DNA of 64,000 nucleotides from Amphiura filiformis (lineage: Eukaryota; Echinodermata; Ophiuroidea; Amphilepidida; Amphiuridae): positions 31,432,848 to 31,496,847 of the forward strand of contig NC_092641.1 in the NCBI RefSeq assembly GCF_039555335.1, in the 5' to 3' direction. Under the pieces are notes generated by a model, which worked only from the letters and a program-made list of their open reading frames with translations, searched no databases and had not been told where the DNA came from. A program made the translations under genes and the position numbers. Positions 1 through 12,800 of the stretch are shown one piece after another; the first letter of the stretch is position 1, and every line of letters starts with the position of its first letter.

Positions 1-621
1 TACATCATACCCTCCCTAGATTTGAAAAAGTAACCAGTAGTTTTGACATGCTGGCGTGTGAATTTTCATATAGGCCCTATTGCACACTCCCGCATCCGCC
101 TGCTCCACATCCGCCCTGCTCCTCCACCTCTGGCATTTTTCATTTCAACTGATGTGATTTTTTTACTGAATATGAATAATGTATAATTATATGCTTCAGT
201 AGACTGAAAGAGTATAATATTAGGCTTAAAATGAGGTATCAACCACTGCTGTAGGATCAAATTTGTATCACATTTTTCAGAAAAGTGTAATCCCTCCACC
301 CTTTTAGCATACCCAACTTATGACATGCGACCGTTAATGTTTTTATTTGTTTTGCACAGTTTGCATCAAGTCATGTTTTGGCTGAACATTTTTGACAAAA
401 GTCAATCTTTGACAAGATGTAAGTTGTAACTTTGTTACAGAAAGCGGTATGATTTTAACATTCCCCTCAGAAAAGGAGACATTTTTGTTGATGGAGTCAG
501 TGGCATATCAAGGAGGGTATGTGCTGTGGGCACCATCTCAAGGAGGTGTGAAATTTACAGAGCAGATATTTTCGTTATCTTTTATAAAAGAAATTCAATT
601 GACTTTTTCTATTAATTGCAG
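1..621. other. Sequence upstream of the first visible MRPL39 exon
   Basis: AT-rich sequence without a convincing exon. It ends in a pyrimidine-rich tract and an AG acceptor at 620-621. The missing first MRPL39 exon (start codon and presequence) is not recognisable here and probably lies left of the window. Confidence 0.6.
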
Positions 622-822
622 GTTTTTCATCAGACCAAACAGCCGTCAGTTCAGCAATATCCGTAACACAGAAACAGAATGAAGTGTTTGACAGAGAAAA
701 AGAGCGCCAGTTGTCACTGGTCAAAGCTATCGAGAAGGTACACGTCAAACATCTAGGCACTGAGGACGAATGTTCATTGATGATGAATAAATACCTCTCC
801 ACACCATATCATGTTGCTATGC
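622..822 (+). CDS. MRPL39: MRPL39 exon (TGS-like domain, first half)
   Basis: The acceptor is a pyrimidine-rich tract ending TTGCAG; the donor is GTAAGTG. The reading starts with two bases of a split codon, then FSSDQTAVSS, and runs to NKYLSTPYHVAM plus one base. It aligns by eye with the human segment from about EMRNDLFNKEKARQLSL to STPYSCAM. Confidence 0.88.
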
Positions 823-3800
823 GTAAGTGATTTATAAAATCTGTTTGAATCTCTATAGACCTGTCTCTCTGTGTGTCTGTTCTCTCATTTTCTGTCTCTC
901 TCCCCTATATCCCCCTCCTCCTCTTATGATGCGATCTGGTCCTTGGAGGCCAAAAGAGGTATATTTTCTTGTAACACGTTTGACATTAGGCTTAATATAC
1001 CGTACTGAAAACACCAACGATCTAGCATATACTTGGTACTCAAGTTATAAATGAAGTTTTGTGATGTAAATGTATTTTATTGTTTTTTACTTTGGTCTTT
1101 ATCTCAATTTAGAATTTGCCACCTTTGGCCTGTATGGACCAGATCATATGTGACCATCCACCACAAAGTGGTAGTAAAGTCGGCTCTAGATCATTTTCTG
1201 TTTATTGCAGATATTGAAAGAATGCACTTTCAGCTTTAAAATGACACCTCAACCAGCTTCATCGGACATCTGGAAGTGAAGTTATGGTGCATCAAAGGTC
1301 AAATTCCTAATATATTTTAGAAATCCAATACTGTTTTTGATTGTATCTCAAAATGGAAAATGCCGACTTTACGACCAGTTTGTGGTGGATGGGCACATAT
1401 AGTCTCTTCCTCTTTCCCTCCTCTCTTTCTTTCTGTCTCCCTCCATCTTCATCTCTCTCTGGCTCTACGTTTATGCTCTCTTTGATTATGCACAATGTCA
1501 AATGTAAATGAATGATTTTAGGATTCAACTCCAATAATGTTCAACTCAATGTAGTGTTGACTGCAGTCTTCCTAGTTTTAAAATGCATAAACTGGGTAAT
1601 TTGAAATGTCAGGAGACAGCTTGCTATTGTAAGCATCCAGCCATATACATGTTTAATTGCTTTATGGAAATTTTGGTGACTTTCTTAGCTTCTTTCTTTT
1701 TCTTCCTTAACTGCGTTTTAAGGGCCTTCTTGGCTGAGACTGTAAATTATTTTCCTGGCTTGTGCATCTTGTATATATGGGCTAAGTGTGTTTTTCACAG
1801 AAAAGATTCGAAGCTGCTATATAGCATGTGTCCTTGCGGACCAACCATAAAACCAACAAACAACCATATAGCAGAAGCCAGTGGTTCATTGTGGCACAGC
1901 TAGTGTGCTGGCACATGCTACTACAGCAATTACATGAAGATTGTGACCTCAGGTTTGCACTTATCATTTCAGATTTAGGAGAGCCTTACTGTAAGCATTC
2001 AGGCATAGCGGTAGTCAACGGTTCTTTATGGCATATGCTGCAGCCGTTACAGGAAGATTGTGAACTCAGTTTTGTACGATTCAAAGATGACAAACCATTT
2101 GAAGTTAACAAGGTAAGGTATAATTCGGCTTTTCCTGTTGAAATCCATACACCCCCTATGGAAGACATGACCTTAATTTTCCACACAGGGAGTGTGAATT
2201 TTGATTGGGGTACCTAAATGGGTGACCCCATTTGAAATTTACACACCCTGTGTGGGAGATTAAGGTCATGTCTTCCATAAACTGGAATAGCACATAAATA
2301 ATGTGCACACTTCTCTGTACTAAAGGTTCCTAAATCAGACACACAACACAAACATAACCAGAGATACTGAAGGCAATTGGCCATGCCATTGCCTTAGTAT
2401 CACCCCCTTTCAAAAAACAATTGTGTATAACTTTAGCTATAATGTTCTTTAGCGTGCATGTGATTGCCTTGGTGACCTAGCAGAATTCAACTGAACTTTT
2501 TACCATGCATACATGTACACCCCCACACACATGCATTATGCATATTCCTTGCTGGGACCATTTAACACATGTTAGGTGTCAACATTTCTCCAGAGCTTAT
2601 TACTAATACTAGTGAAGAGGGTGTGTACTTGATATCTGAGGACCTTGATGCCCAAGGACCTGGGTTTAGGCTCTCGGAATGAAGTCCATGTAAGAATGGT
2701 GATACCTCAATGAGTTGAAGTCCTTGGTAATAACACAATGGATAAAACGCACCTGTACACATACACTACACAGGGGTATGACTAGCTTTGAACACACAGT
2801 TCAAAACTACAAAACATGGTCAGCTCTAATTGCCAAGCCATGGACCTTTACAGTTAACACCCAGGCAACAATAGGCATGTTTTCAATTGATGTCAGGCTC
2901 TCCATCATTACAGCCTTGAGGTTATTTGTCATTTCCTGGCATTTTAGGAGACTGCATACATCCACAGTTAGTTGTGTGTTCATACCTGTCATTGTGTTTA
3001 ACTAATCTCCTGTTTGAAGGTGACTGGTTATGCTGAGGGATGGCTTCAAAACACAACCGTCAGTTCGCCCGCTGGTGCCCTGGCCTGGTTAAACCACATC
3101 CTATTGTTCTCAACAATAGAAACCAGACCCAATCGCTGGTTCTGATAGGATGCTGGTGGTTGGGCTTTGAATCCATCCCTAATAACTGATGTACTGTTTT
3201 CTGCCATGCAGGCATTTTGGCGATCATGTTCTCATCTGATGGGTGCTGTGTTACAGAAAGCTTTTAAAGAGGAAGTCTTAGTTGAGCCTGTTAGAACACC
3301 ATTTATACCACGTAAGTGATATATCATCAAAGAAGTTTATACCGAGAGTCTGGATTCTGACATGTTTTTTGTGTTGCATAAGTGACAACAAGAAAAACTA
3401 ACCTGTTCTATGGGTGGCCATCCCATTGAAGAAGGGTCAATCAGGCATTTTTGGCTCTGAGCGAAGCTAAAAGAGGCTATGTGATCGGAACAATTAGAGA
3501 GCCAATTCGGGCATTGGTTTTTATGCTAAGGATGTTTGTCTGTTTGATATTTGGTCTTGAAATTTGTTTCTAAATTTTGCTTATTTATTTTTTAATCGAT
3601 TGCACTCCAGGTGGATTTCAAATACTGTCGATAAAATATGATTTTTGTGTAAAAAAGCCACGATGAACGAGTTGTTTTGTGGTACCTCGTGTGTGCTCGA
3701 GATTATTTTGGTCTGTATAATTTAAGTTGCGTGAATGTGGCGGAAACCAACGGAGGGTAATTTCGTAAGATTCAGTTCAGATTCAGAAGTTATTTACTAT

Positions 3801-6800
3801 TTCATAACTTTTCTTAACTATTTCTTTACAATTTAAATAAAGAAATAGTTGAGGAATGTCCAAAAATGTTCAAGAACATGTCTAAATCTTGAATAAATCT
3901 GAACTAATGGATCGGGTAAATGAATTTCCTAGTGGACTATTTTTCCTTGCGCAAGTGCACATGACCTCTCCATTTTGTGCAAAAACACGGACCGAAAGTC
4001 ATGCAAAATGTTCGTATTTCATCACAGCACTCATTGTAGTTTTGTTAGAATATAGTTAGATACAGTCTATTTAATCATATTGTGGACATTATTTTGAGGA
4101 AAAATTATATTTTCAATGAGATTTTACTTTACCCCACTTCGCAAAATTGAACAACTTCCGTATTTTTCCATAGCAAAAACAGCCTAAATTAGTGATGTTC
4201 CACTTTGCACAACAATTTTATACTTCAGAAAATCAAAGATTGATATGTTTTCTCTTGAAAAACAACATGGTTTTTAGGCCAGGACTTCTTAAGAAATTCA
4301 AGACCAAGGTTTATTTGATCGATGTTACGTCGATGGTCCCGATCTCGCCATGATTTTGGTGCAGCTTGCTTGTTTTATGTTTACAAGCAGGAGGAGGTCA
4401 TGACCTTTTGGCGTATTGATCGATTCTGATCTGTTCTGATTGGATGGTCTCAAGGTCGTCACAGTTATGAATGAATAATTCAAGGTCATAAGGGGGGGGG
4501 CAGTATTAAATAGAAAAGTTCAAAATAACTATGATGACTTTAATGTTAGATGATGAACATAATAATAATAATTATTAAATTCAAATGTGACTGAAATTAG
4601 TGGTTTCAAAAATCATTGATTGCAAGTTGCAAAGTTTAATGTTTTACTCTAGGCTGTGCAATAATCATGAGCTAAATTTTGAGAGAAATCAAAAGGAATG
4701 ACAAGCGATCAATGACAGCAGGGGGGTGGGAAAATCACTTTTTTAGTATTCCTGGCCTAATCAGAAAAAAGTTACAAAGATCAATTATTTGACCCGATGG
4801 GTGCTATAGTTTCAGTTTCAGTTTCAGTTTATTTACCAGTAACAACTGTCGTAGGCCTAAAAGTAACTTGGTGGGTACAGTAAACATTTGGAGTAAAATT
4901 TTTGGAAGGTCATTTCGGGGTCACCAGGGGTCATCTGAGGTCAAATTAGTAAAAACTGTCATATGGTCATGAAACTTAGTGGGTACAGTCAACATTTATA
5001 GCCAAATTTTGGGAAGGTCATTTCGGGGTCACCAGAGGTCATCTCGGGTCAAATTAGTAAAAACTATTGGATGGGCGTGAAACTTGGTGGATACAGTCAA
5101 CATTGGAGTCAAATTTTTGGAAGGTCATTTCGGGGTCACCAGGGGTCATCTGAGGTCAAATTAGTAAAAACTGTCATATGGGCATGAAACTTGGTAGGTA
5201 CAGTCAACATTCAGAGCCAATTGTTGGAAGGTCATTACTGGGTCATCTGAGGTCATCCAGGGGTCATATGAGGTCAAATTAGTAAAAACCGTATATGGGC
5301 ATGAAACTTGGTAGGTACAGTCAATATTTTAGTCCCAATTTGTAGTGACATCACTCTGCGTGTTTAAGGTTACACAAAGAGACGTATAAAAAACGTATAA
5401 AAGACGTATAAAGTTGTTCTCTAAAACAGAGTTTTCTCAGTAATCAAATATCGCAGCGAGTGAAATGTTGGTGCATTGGAGTGTAGCTTAACATTTTTGT
5501 GTGTGTTATATACAAATTATTAGAATAAATTTGAAAATCCTTCGTTTAAAGCATTTTTACCCACCATGTTCACAAGATCAAAAACACGTTCCATGAGGGT
5601 TTTTTCAAATGTGCGCTCCGTATAAATCCAAACCGAGCGATTGTTTTCTTCTTTTTCGTATTGTATTACAAATCGATCAAAGAAATAATGTTGCCATGGG
5701 GAAGAACCAAATACAGTACCGATTAAATTTTAAAAGCCCGTTTTTTGGGGAAAATTTTGGAGAATTTGCTTGAGAAAAAGCTGGTTTGTGAAATTATCGA
5801 TATCTTGATTCTGAGGCGTTAATTTAGACATCTGAATACCTACATTATTTCTCAACATTCTGCCAATTGCTATTCCATTTGATTTTCACTCCAAATTGAA
5901 GCTAGTTTTGCAAAAACGAGGTTTTCCTCCATCAGTTCGTTCAAAATTTCAGCGCCGACATGCGTGTTTATTCTAAGAGCCATAATGCGGACGCGATTGT
6001 AATCATATGTAATTGCATCCAATTATAGTTATATCATCCGCTTTGAGAACAGTCAATTTGTGTAAGTTGATATGTGGCGAGTGGATAGAGCGTTGGACTG
6101 GGAATCTAATATGAACTATTTTTGTGGGTTCGAGTCTCCGTGTGGCTGAATTTTTTTTTTTTTCTCTTTTCTCATTTTTACTTCCTTTCTTTCCTCTTTT
6201 CTTTCTCCTTTTCTTTTATCATTTTTTTTTTTTTTTTTTCATTTCTTTCATTTCTTTCTTTCTTTCTTTTTCGTTCATTTTCTTTCTCTCTCTTTCTTTC
6301 TCTTTTCACTATTTCTTTATTCTTTCTTGCTCCTTTCTTTTTAGTTTTATTTGATTGATTAAGCTGAGTGCAGTGAATTGTTTTTCACTTTGTAGGCCTG
6401 CTAAGTCTGTCTTGTTGATTTTCATCCCAAATTCGATTTACAAATAATTGCTTTTTGATATTGTTGTTGTTGCCTACCCTTACATTGTAATCAGGGAATA
6501 GCAGCATTGATTTCATCAAAGATATCAAGGCTATAAATTCAAAATCAACACATTTTCCAGGGCGTAGCTTGACGAAGTGCCCCACATTTTCCAGGGCGTA
6601 GCTTGACGAAGTGCCCTACAATTCACTTTGTATAGGCCTGCTAAGTCTGTCTTGTTGATTTTCATCCCAAATTCGATTTACAAATAATTGCTTTTTGATA
6701 TTGTTGTTGTTGCCTACCCTTACATTGTAATCAGGGGAATAGCAGCATTGATTTCATCAAAGATATCAAGGCTATAAATTCAAAATCAACACATTTTCCA

Positions 6801-9800
6801 GGGCGTAGCTTGACGAAGTGCCCCCAATCAATTTTAAAATTTATAAAATCCTTGTGAAAATTGCCGAAAATGGCTTGTGCCACCCCCCCCCCTCGGCATC
6901 CGAGCTCCGGGCTAAGCCAAGTTTCATAGCCTTTTCATGTCTTGACCGTGGATCGATATTCTATTGTAAGTAGGCCTACGTCCCGGTATACGCTTGTTCA
7001 TTTTCTGCATGGCTGTTTCTGTTATGAACTTACGCCCCTCTGAAATCACGCGCATGAAAAACTCTCGGCTAACCTTAACATACCGAATTTTACAAATTAC
7101 TCTTATCAAACAATGTGTTCTTCATGCGCATTAGTACCCCCCCCCCCGCCATGTGGTCCCCCTCCCACATACCCGAAGGGGGTGGGTCAAACATGTGATG
7201 AATCATTGTTTTTATATTGCGCATTATATATATCAATTTCAGTCATGTAGGCCATGTTATTAGGCCAAAATAAAACTTAGAAGAATGTCTCTCGTGTACA
7301 AAAGTATGGGAAACTGAATATTTAAAACCACTTTTTTAGGATGAAGGAAGCATTTTTTTTTTTTAAAGTCTAAAACAGGTTTTATGTCAAAAATGGTCTC
7401 TTTTGGGGTGCTAAATCTGCTAAAATGTTTCTCGTCCTGAAATTTTAACCAAAAGCACACTGACCGTCAAGGCCCATGATGGGGTGCCGGTTGGTGGGGG
7501 TGGGGTGGGGGAGGCAGTGGATGCCAAGCACAAAAATGATTTTAATAATTAAAATTATTGCCTTATTGATCTGCTTCACATATATCAACATCAGCCATAT
7601 TGGTTATGTAATAAAGCCAAAAACATTTCTTAAGAGTGTCTCTTGTGCATAAAAGTATAGGAAACTTCGAAACTTTATAGCATGTTTTTGGAAGAAGGAA
7701 GCACTTTTTATTAAAAGTGTAGAACAAGCCAGGAGCTTTGAAATGTTCTTTTACCCTCTGAAATGGCCTTTCCTGCATGTGGTGCAGGAACCCTCTGGAC
7801 CCCACCGGGGACCCTTAAGCGGGCCTCGGACCCTCCGGCCGTGCTGGAAAAGAGCTCCGCTCGCTATGCTTAGAAAAAGCAAGTTCAGGATTCTTTTGGG
7901 TCACATCCATGTGGCTAAATAGTAATTCCCAAAATTGATTGATGTATCATTGTATGCTCTGCAAATGAGATAGCTACCAACCGACCAGATGTACCATTGA
8001 ATGTAATATGTCACACAATGATTTCACCTGTTGCACATTCGACTTTCACTGTCACCAAAAAGCACAGAGCCACAGTACCATTGGTGCTCTTGTTTTTGTT
8101 TTGGTGTTTTGTTTTGTTTTAACAAGTGACTCTAAAAATCACAAAATCTGTTAATAAATTGCATTTTTTTTGCCATTTTGTTCCCTAGCTTCGATCACAT
8201 TTTGTAGTCAAAATATAACTGTTTTTAGTAGTATGTGCATATTTTAAGGTTTTGATTGGTTTAAATGTTTCTGTACTTTTTAAGGTTGCTTTGTTTTGTA
8301 CAGCACTTTGTCCTTTTGTGTAAACTGCTTATAAATGGCTCTATTAATAAAAATAATGCAGAGGGTCAATAAGCGTAAAAAAAGGGAGGTGAAATCTTTC
8401 TGCATCTGGATTTGAATGAAATTCAAGGTGTCCAAAGTTAACCAGTTTGTTTCTGTTTTTACCGCTGTAGTCTCAGCAGGTTGCTTTGCCTATGATGTTA
8501 ATATACCCTTCAAGTGGGAACCAACCAGAGAAGAACTTGTGATACTCTCCAGAGAAGCTTACGTCATCATGAAGTCAAAGTCCAACTTTGAAAGGTTAGA
8601 GGTCAGACCAGATGTTGCAATGGAAATCTTTGAAGATAATGTGTAAGTAATCAATGACAACACAAACCTAATGTTGTATTGTCAACAAAGTAAGTTAGTG
8701 TTTGGATTTCCATTCTCTTGGTCTGGCTGACGTCACACAGAGTAAAAAGCCTTGTAAAACCAATGTGCGCATGTGCAGTTCCCCTTCCTCGAGCTTGCTG
8801 CTATGCGCACGCTTGTGCAAAGGGACAAATGTTCTTTGATTTCCGTCCGAGTGAATGAATGAAGATCAGAACTAAGGCAGTAGTCTATGTTAATTAAAGA
8901 AGGATGTGAAATGAATGTATACAGCTAAAAACTGATTCACTCTCTTCATGCTGGTGCCAACTGCAGATGACAAGTTTAAAAAAAATATAAATTTCAGAAT
9001 TGTACATATCCATGACTATGTTTAGAATCGGCATGTAAAATGCATTAAAATGAGTACAAACAAGCCAAGTATTGGTTCAGTGGTTCTTGAGATAGCTCGT
9101 GATATTTTGAGACAATATCTCAAAACTTGGTGACTTTTTATGTTGAAGTCTATGGCGGGCACACAGAGCATTAAATTACCACTTCAATCTTCAATCTTCA
9201 ATTTTGCACTTCTAACAAAGCGTGGTGCTTGACTGCTTGTCCAAGGAGACTCTTGATGATACTCAAAGATGTGCAGTTGTGCGATGTGCAGTTGTGCGAT
9301 GTGCAGAAACTATACAGGTGCGAGTAAAAAGTAGATGCCCATTTAGATGAGCTGGTGAATTGCAGTGGGCTGCATAGCCCGGACTGCAGGGAGAGTTACT
9401 GACTGAAAGATGTTTGGTGATGTTGCTGAGACAGCTTCCAGAGGTAGTCTGTTCCATGTAGGAATTGTCCGAATAAAGAATGAGTATTTGTACAGGTTGC
9501 ATCTTGCATGCACTGGGTTATAGCACTCTTGTAACATTTTCCTTTGTCTTCTCCTCTCCTCCTTCTTTCAGGTACAAGAAGCATTTTGTAGAGCAGCTCC
9601 AAGGCAAAGGTTTAAACAGAGTAACGCTATTTAGATTAGGTGACTTCATTGATATCAGCCGGGGTCCTATGATGACTAACACAGAATTCTTCTCACCTCA
9701 TAGATTTGTATTTACATGTGTAAGTATTAACAGCCAATCAGGTGGTTATTCCATACACCCCCTATGGAAAACATGTCCTTAACCTCCCACACAGGGGGTG

Positions 9801-12800
9801 TAGATTTTAAATGGAGCACTTATCATGGTAACTCCATCTGAAATCTACACTCCCTGTATGGGAGATTAAGGTCATGTCTTCCATAGGGGTGTATGAATTT
9901 GAATGGAATATCTCATTTACCTATTGCCCATAATGCATCTTGATTTTAACCTATAAATATTTCACAAATAAAAGTGGCGGACAAGAAATGTCACTATAAA
10001 TTTGTATTACCCTGTTCTACGGGCGGATAAACCTTTCAAGTAGGGTTGGTCGGTCTGGCTTTTTTTTTTCCAAAGTTAATGTGCGTGGTGTTCACTACTC
10101 ATATCTTGGACAACCTATCTGGGACCGCCGTCCATGTTTTTAAAATCTGGAGCGGTCAGGCCTGTAGAACAGGGTTTTCTTTTTTTGTTGCCTTATGGAT
10201 GAAAATTGCACTTATTTAGCCAATGTCAACAACATGGGGTCATCAGCAGAAATCATTTCTTAACGCCTCGGCTATTTGGAACCCCACAATATTGCAGTAA
10301 TGGAAAGAAAAGTGCAAATGTTCCTCATTTTTCGGGTCAAAGTTTTTGACAAATAAGGTAAGCATCAATCTCATACACAAGCCATACCACATTGTAGCAG
10401 GCTTCCAGGCAGGGGATTCTGCTTAGCTTGATTGTCGCCCTGTTCAACAAAATGCTAACCCTCATTAGTATTGATACATCGTGGTGTTGGGTTTTTTTTG
10501 CTAACCCTGATTAGTATTGATAACTTGTGTCTTATTTGTACTGCTAACCCAGATTAGTATTGACAACTTTTGTAATTTATTCTGATGAACCTCGATTAAT
10601 ATTGAAAACTTGTGTTATATTTGCAGCTAACCCGGTAATAAAGTATTGTTATTTTTTCTTATTTTTACTGCTATCCTCGATTAGTATTGATATTTTTTTT
10701 GTCTGCATTGTGTTCTACAGGTTCATAGTATAGATGATTATTTAAGACCGAAGGTAAGTGCTTGTCTCTGGTTACATTTAATTTGAAATAATTCGTAAAA
10801 CCATGCACAATGTTTAAAATCAATAAGTGTTGTTCATGAAACCTGCTCTACATTTTTCAAAAAGATGTACCAGGCCTTGCCGTCTAGATTTTAAAGGCGA
10901 GTGGTCAATCACTCGCTAGCATGATGCTGGGCGAGCGGTCAAATCACTCTCTACATTTTAATCGAATCACTCGCTAGGTCTGAAAAATTATTCATATACT
11001 AATATGAAACGATATTACACACTGTTCACAAAGCTTCACAACCTTTCTTTCGTATCCAGGGTTTAAGGCTAACTTATTACGGTAGATCGGATACAGGATA
11101 CACTGAAGTGCTGAAACTTGCATGTAAATTGATATTGGATTCAATTTTGGGCGATTCGTGGCGAGCGATATTTAGTGTCTTTGGCGAGTTTAAAATCGCT
11201 CGCTAAAAATTGAGTTTGGGTGAGCGGTGGCGAGCGAGATTGATCGCTCGCCTCAAACTGCATGGTCTGTTGTACTATGTTTTTTTGGTAAGACAACATA
11301 TGCATACCCTGGAGTATATTTTTAATGCGTGACTAAAAACAAAACAAACTAGATGGACCGCGGTTCTCGGATGTCGCGGTTTTCGACGCAAAGCGTCGAC
11401 CGTGATGCCTCCACCAAAGACAGTGATGTGGCACATACTCACAAGTTGATACAAAGCTGGGTGACCCCGGATGACCCCAAAATGACCTTCCAAATATTTG
11501 GCTCTAAATGTTGACTGTACCCACCAAGTCTCATGTACGTATGACAGTTTTATTAATTTGACCTCAGATGACCCCTGGGTGACCCCAAAATGACCTCCCA
11601 AAAATTTGGCTCTAAATGTTGACAGTACCCACCAAGTTTCATACCCATCCAACAGTTTTTACTAATTTGACCTCAGATGACCCCTGGATGACCTCGGATG
11701 ACCCCGAAATGACCTTCCAAAAATCTGGCTCTATATATTGACTGTACCCACCAAATTTCATGCCCATACGACCGTTTTGACTAATTTGACCTCAGATGAC
11801 CCCTGGGTGACCCTGGATGACCCCAAAATGACCTTCCAAAAATTAGGCTCTAAATGTTGACTGTACCCACCAAGTTTCATTTCCATCGACAGTTTTACTA
11901 ATTTGACCTCAGATGACCCTGGGTGACCCCAAAATGACCTTCCGAAAATTTGGCTCTAAATGTTGACTGTACCTACCAAGTTTCATGGCCATATGACAGT
12001 TTTTGCTAATTTGACCTTAAATGACCCCTGCATGACCTCAGGTAACCTTGACCCACTAACCAATACAAACTTGTTCTGCCTGGGGTCAAGATGCACCCAC
12101 CCACCAAGTTTGAGGAACATGCGACCCCTAGTCTCCGAGAAAAGAGGTAAATGAGGAAAATGAGCCCCCTGACCTCAAATGACCTTTTACCTCAGTATCT
12201 GACCTTGAACCTCACCCAAAAAAAAGTAGCCAGAGTTTTTGACCATGACCCACCTATCCTGAAAATCTGAAGTCAATCCGCCCATCCATGCCCGAGATAT
12301 GGCATCCGGACGGAAGCACGGAAAGACGGAAGGACGGAAGCACGGAAGCACGGACATTGCAAAAACAGTATGCCTCGCGGTGGAGGCATAAGTGGAGGCA
12401 TAAAAATACCCCTTTAAATTAAAAAAAAAAAAGCCCAGCATGTAGTAGGGCTACATGCTGGGATGGCTTTTACATACTTATACGTGCCAGTTTGTGAGTC
12501 CAACCTTTTTATACCAAGTGTTGTTTTAGCCCCCGAGCACTACCTGCCGATCTAACATTGCCTCTGATTGGTCAATTACATGATATCTCACTTTAATCAC
12601 CAATCAGAATGGGGCTTTGCAAACAATTCACCCCAATTTTTTGTGTGGTGAAATTATTCTAACAATGTTGCTGGTTGGTACAATTGATAATGAAAACTTC
12701 TTTTTGGCCAATCGGCAGGTAATTCTCATGGGATTAAACTTGTTGAAACACTCATGTACATTTTTGCTGTTTCTCTTTACAGAATAAATTGTTAAGATTC

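Larger units (their letters stand above)
823..1972 (+). other. MRPL39 intron with two short inverted-repeat elements
   Basis: Contains two abutting palindromic elements (931-1147 and 1146-1400), pyrimidine-rich simple sequence around 1400-1460, and a decayed copy of the next exon near 1866-1956. Nothing else was recognised. Confidence 0.6.

Noticed and set aside
1828-2217. Single 129-residue frame across 1828-2217
   Set aside because: It joins a decayed exon duplicate, the splice acceptor and the true exon; the start codon lies in intron sequence and downstream it runs past the donor.
6066-6150. Functional tRNA gene
   Set aside because: A and B boxes are present but the acceptor arms do not pair; SINE head is more likely.
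6122-6358. Phenylalanine/serine-rich frames
   Set aside because: Translation of a polypyrimidine tract; low complexity only. The same holds for frames at 35873-36094, 36657-36851 and the CT/GA tracts of the tRNA units.
4857-12050. Possible CRISPR-like regularly spaced repeats
   Set aside because: Units are contiguous minisatellite repeats with no unique spacers, in a eukaryotic intron.
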